Positions 4,951 to 5,889 of a stretch of 5,889 nt of DNA are shown piece by piece. The stretch is taken from contig CALVAU010000087.1 in assembly GCA_944325615.1 (NCBI GenBank), forward strand, positions 1 to 5,889, written 5' to 3'. A program made the translations under genes and the position numbers. Position 1 is the stretch's first letter. Every line of letters begins with the position of its first letter. The DNA comes from Candidatus Gastranaerophilales bacterium (lineage in GTDB: Bacteria > Cyanobacteriota > Vampirovibrionia > Gastranaerophilales > Gastranaerophilaceae). The notes under the pieces were generated by a model. It was not told where the DNA came from and searched no databases. It saw only the letters and a program-made list of their open reading frames with translations.

Positions 4951-5808
4951 TTAAAAAGTAGCAGCTGGTTTCTTTTGAGCTGTAGCACCAGGAATTGATT
5001 GCCAGTTTGCTGCCATGATTTTCTTGAATGATTTCAAAGCTGTATCTTCTAGTTCACCCAATTCTTCAGCTTCCATAATCAATTCTCTCAAAGGAAGCAA
5101 AGCTCTTTGATCACGCAACACACCTAATGCTGCTGCTGCACCTGCTCTTACCAATTCATTTTCATTGCGGTTTTTCATAACGTCGATCAATGCAGGAACT
5201 GCTTTTGTATCGTTTAATCTTCCAAGTGAAGTTACTGCATAAATTCTTACGTTAACCCATTCGTCATACAACATATTGATAACTTTATCAACAGCTTTTT
5301 TGTTGCCGATTTCACCCAATGCTCTTGTAGCATCGCAACGTACATTTACTTTTTCATGGTCAAGAGATTCAATTAAAGCATCAGTAGCAACATCACCAAT
5401 TTCGATTAATGCATCAGTTGCTGTGATACAAACTTGTGGATTTTCATCATTTAAAGCTTCAACAAGAGGTTCTACAACAATCGCACCGCCCAATCTGCCT
5501 AATGCACGAGCTGCACGAACACGAACATCAACATTTCTGTCTTCACGCAAAGATTCAATTAAGTGGGTTGTAGCTTTTGAATCACCCAATTCACCAAGAG
5601 CACGAGCGGCATATAATCTTACGGAGCCGTTTTTATCATGTTTTAGAACTTCGATTAATGGTTCAACAGCTTTTGAATCGCCCATTTCGCCTAAAACACG
5701 CGCAGCATTATATCTAACTTTTTCTGAATTACTTGTTCTTAAATCCATCAACAATTCATCAAAAGTTTTTTTAACTTGTTTTTTCTTGCTGTTTACACTA
5801 ATTGTCAT
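4951..5808 (-). CDS. HEAT-repeat protein (PBS-lyase-type repeats)
   Basis: A 285-residue all-helical repeat protein, probably a cytoplasmic scaffold; its partner is unknown. Seven repeats start at residues 31, 63, 95, 126, 156, 187 and 220, each about 31 residues, with the signature VRxxAARALGxLGDxKAVxPLIExL. The fourth (VCITATDALIEIGD) is the most divergent and the fourth-to-fifth spacing is shortest. A basic N-terminal segment (KKKQVKKTFDELL, 8-20) precedes the repeats. After them come an acidic helix (EAEELGELEDTALKSFKKI) and a low-complexity tail (GATAQKKPAATF). Such repeats occur in phycobilin lyases (CpcE/F) of cyanobacteria but also in many unrelated scaffold proteins; with no phycobilisome gene here, lyase activity should not be assumed. 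Start: GGAGG at 5815-5819 is 6 nt from the ATG at 5806-5808 but only 3 nt from the adjoining GTG at 5809-5811, so ATG is preferred. The gene is monocistronic within the window. Confidence 0.9.
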   Translation of the reverse strand: MTISVNSKKKQVKKTFDELLMDLRTSNSEKVRYNAARVLGEMGDSKAVEPLIEVLKHDKNGSVRLYAARALGELGDSKATTHLIESLREDRNVDVRVRAARALGRLGGAIVVEPLVEALNDENPQVCITATDALIEIGDVATDALIESLDHEKVNVRCDATRALGEIGNKKAVDKVINMLYDEWVNVRIYAVTSLGRLNDTKAVPALIDVMKNRNENELVRAGAAAALGVLRDQRALLPLRELIMEAEELGELEDTALKSFKKIMAANWQSIPGATAQKKPAATF

Positions 5809-5830
5809 CACTTTCCTCCGACACTACAAA

Positions 5831-5877
5831 AATATTCTACACACTTATATATATATAAAAAATTTCGTTAGAATATT
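5831..5877. repeat. Inverted repeat around a TA tract upstream of the HEAT-repeat gene
   Basis: AATATTCTA (5831-5839) and TAGAATATT (5869-5877) form a perfect 9-bp inverted repeat, 29 bp apart. Between them lies the alternating tract TATATATATATA (5846-5857), where a leftward -10 would sit. The placement suggests either an operator pair or simply a chance match in AT-rich DNA. The stretch from 5821 to the right edge shows no gene; a TAGAAT -10-like element (leftward) also overlaps the left arm. Confidence 0.4.
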
Positions 5878-5889
5878 ATTGCCTTTTTA

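Noticed and set aside
5809..5811. GTG as start of the HEAT-repeat protein
   Set aside because: It is only 3 nt from GGAGG. The next codon, ATG, has a normal 6-nt spacing.

Overview
The window is an AT-rich bacterial chromosome segment with compact gene order and no sign of mobile DNA, CRISPR arrays, tRNA or rRNA. It holds eight protein genes: recA (5' part only), a MerR-type HTH/coiled-coil protein, three tandem exported proteins ending in TonB C-terminal-like domains, ribosomal protein L28 (rpmB), IspD, and a HEAT-repeat protein. My best guess at the source is a gut or environmental relative of the Cyanobacteria lacking photosynthesis (Melainabacteria/Vampirovibrionia, perhaps Gastranaerophilales). 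This rests on the AT-rich DNA, a RecA of cyanobacterial flavour, a stand-alone phycobilin-lyase-type HEAT protein and the clustered small TonB_C proteins. It is an inference without database support; an AT-rich Firmicute is less likely because the exported TonB_C proteins suggest a periplasm.

Layout. Positions 1-1529 are read leftward: the HTH protein, a strong hairpin terminator, then recA running off the left edge. A divergent promoter region (about 1530-1698) separates this from a rightward block, 1699-3849, with the three related exported proteins. The first has its own promoter and its own terminator; the second and third are 8 bp apart and form an operon. rpmB (leftward) converges on this block and is divergent from ispD (rightward), sharing a 135-bp intergenic region with it. 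ispD in turn converges on the leftward HEAT-repeat gene. Both convergent junctions carry a hairpin with A and T tracts on both sides, suited to stop transcription in both directions.

Function. recA, rpmB and ispD are housekeeping genes (recombination/repair, translation, MEP isoprenoid synthesis). The least ordinary part is the 1699-3849 cluster. Its proteins have a cleavable-looking signal peptide instead of the TonB membrane anchor. In two of them an N-terminal domain resembling the surface-adhesin E family precedes the TonB_C-like domain. The third has lost that domain and gained a charged C-terminal tail. No ExbB/ExbD or TonB-dependent receptor gene lies in the window, so a role in energy transduction is not supported by context.
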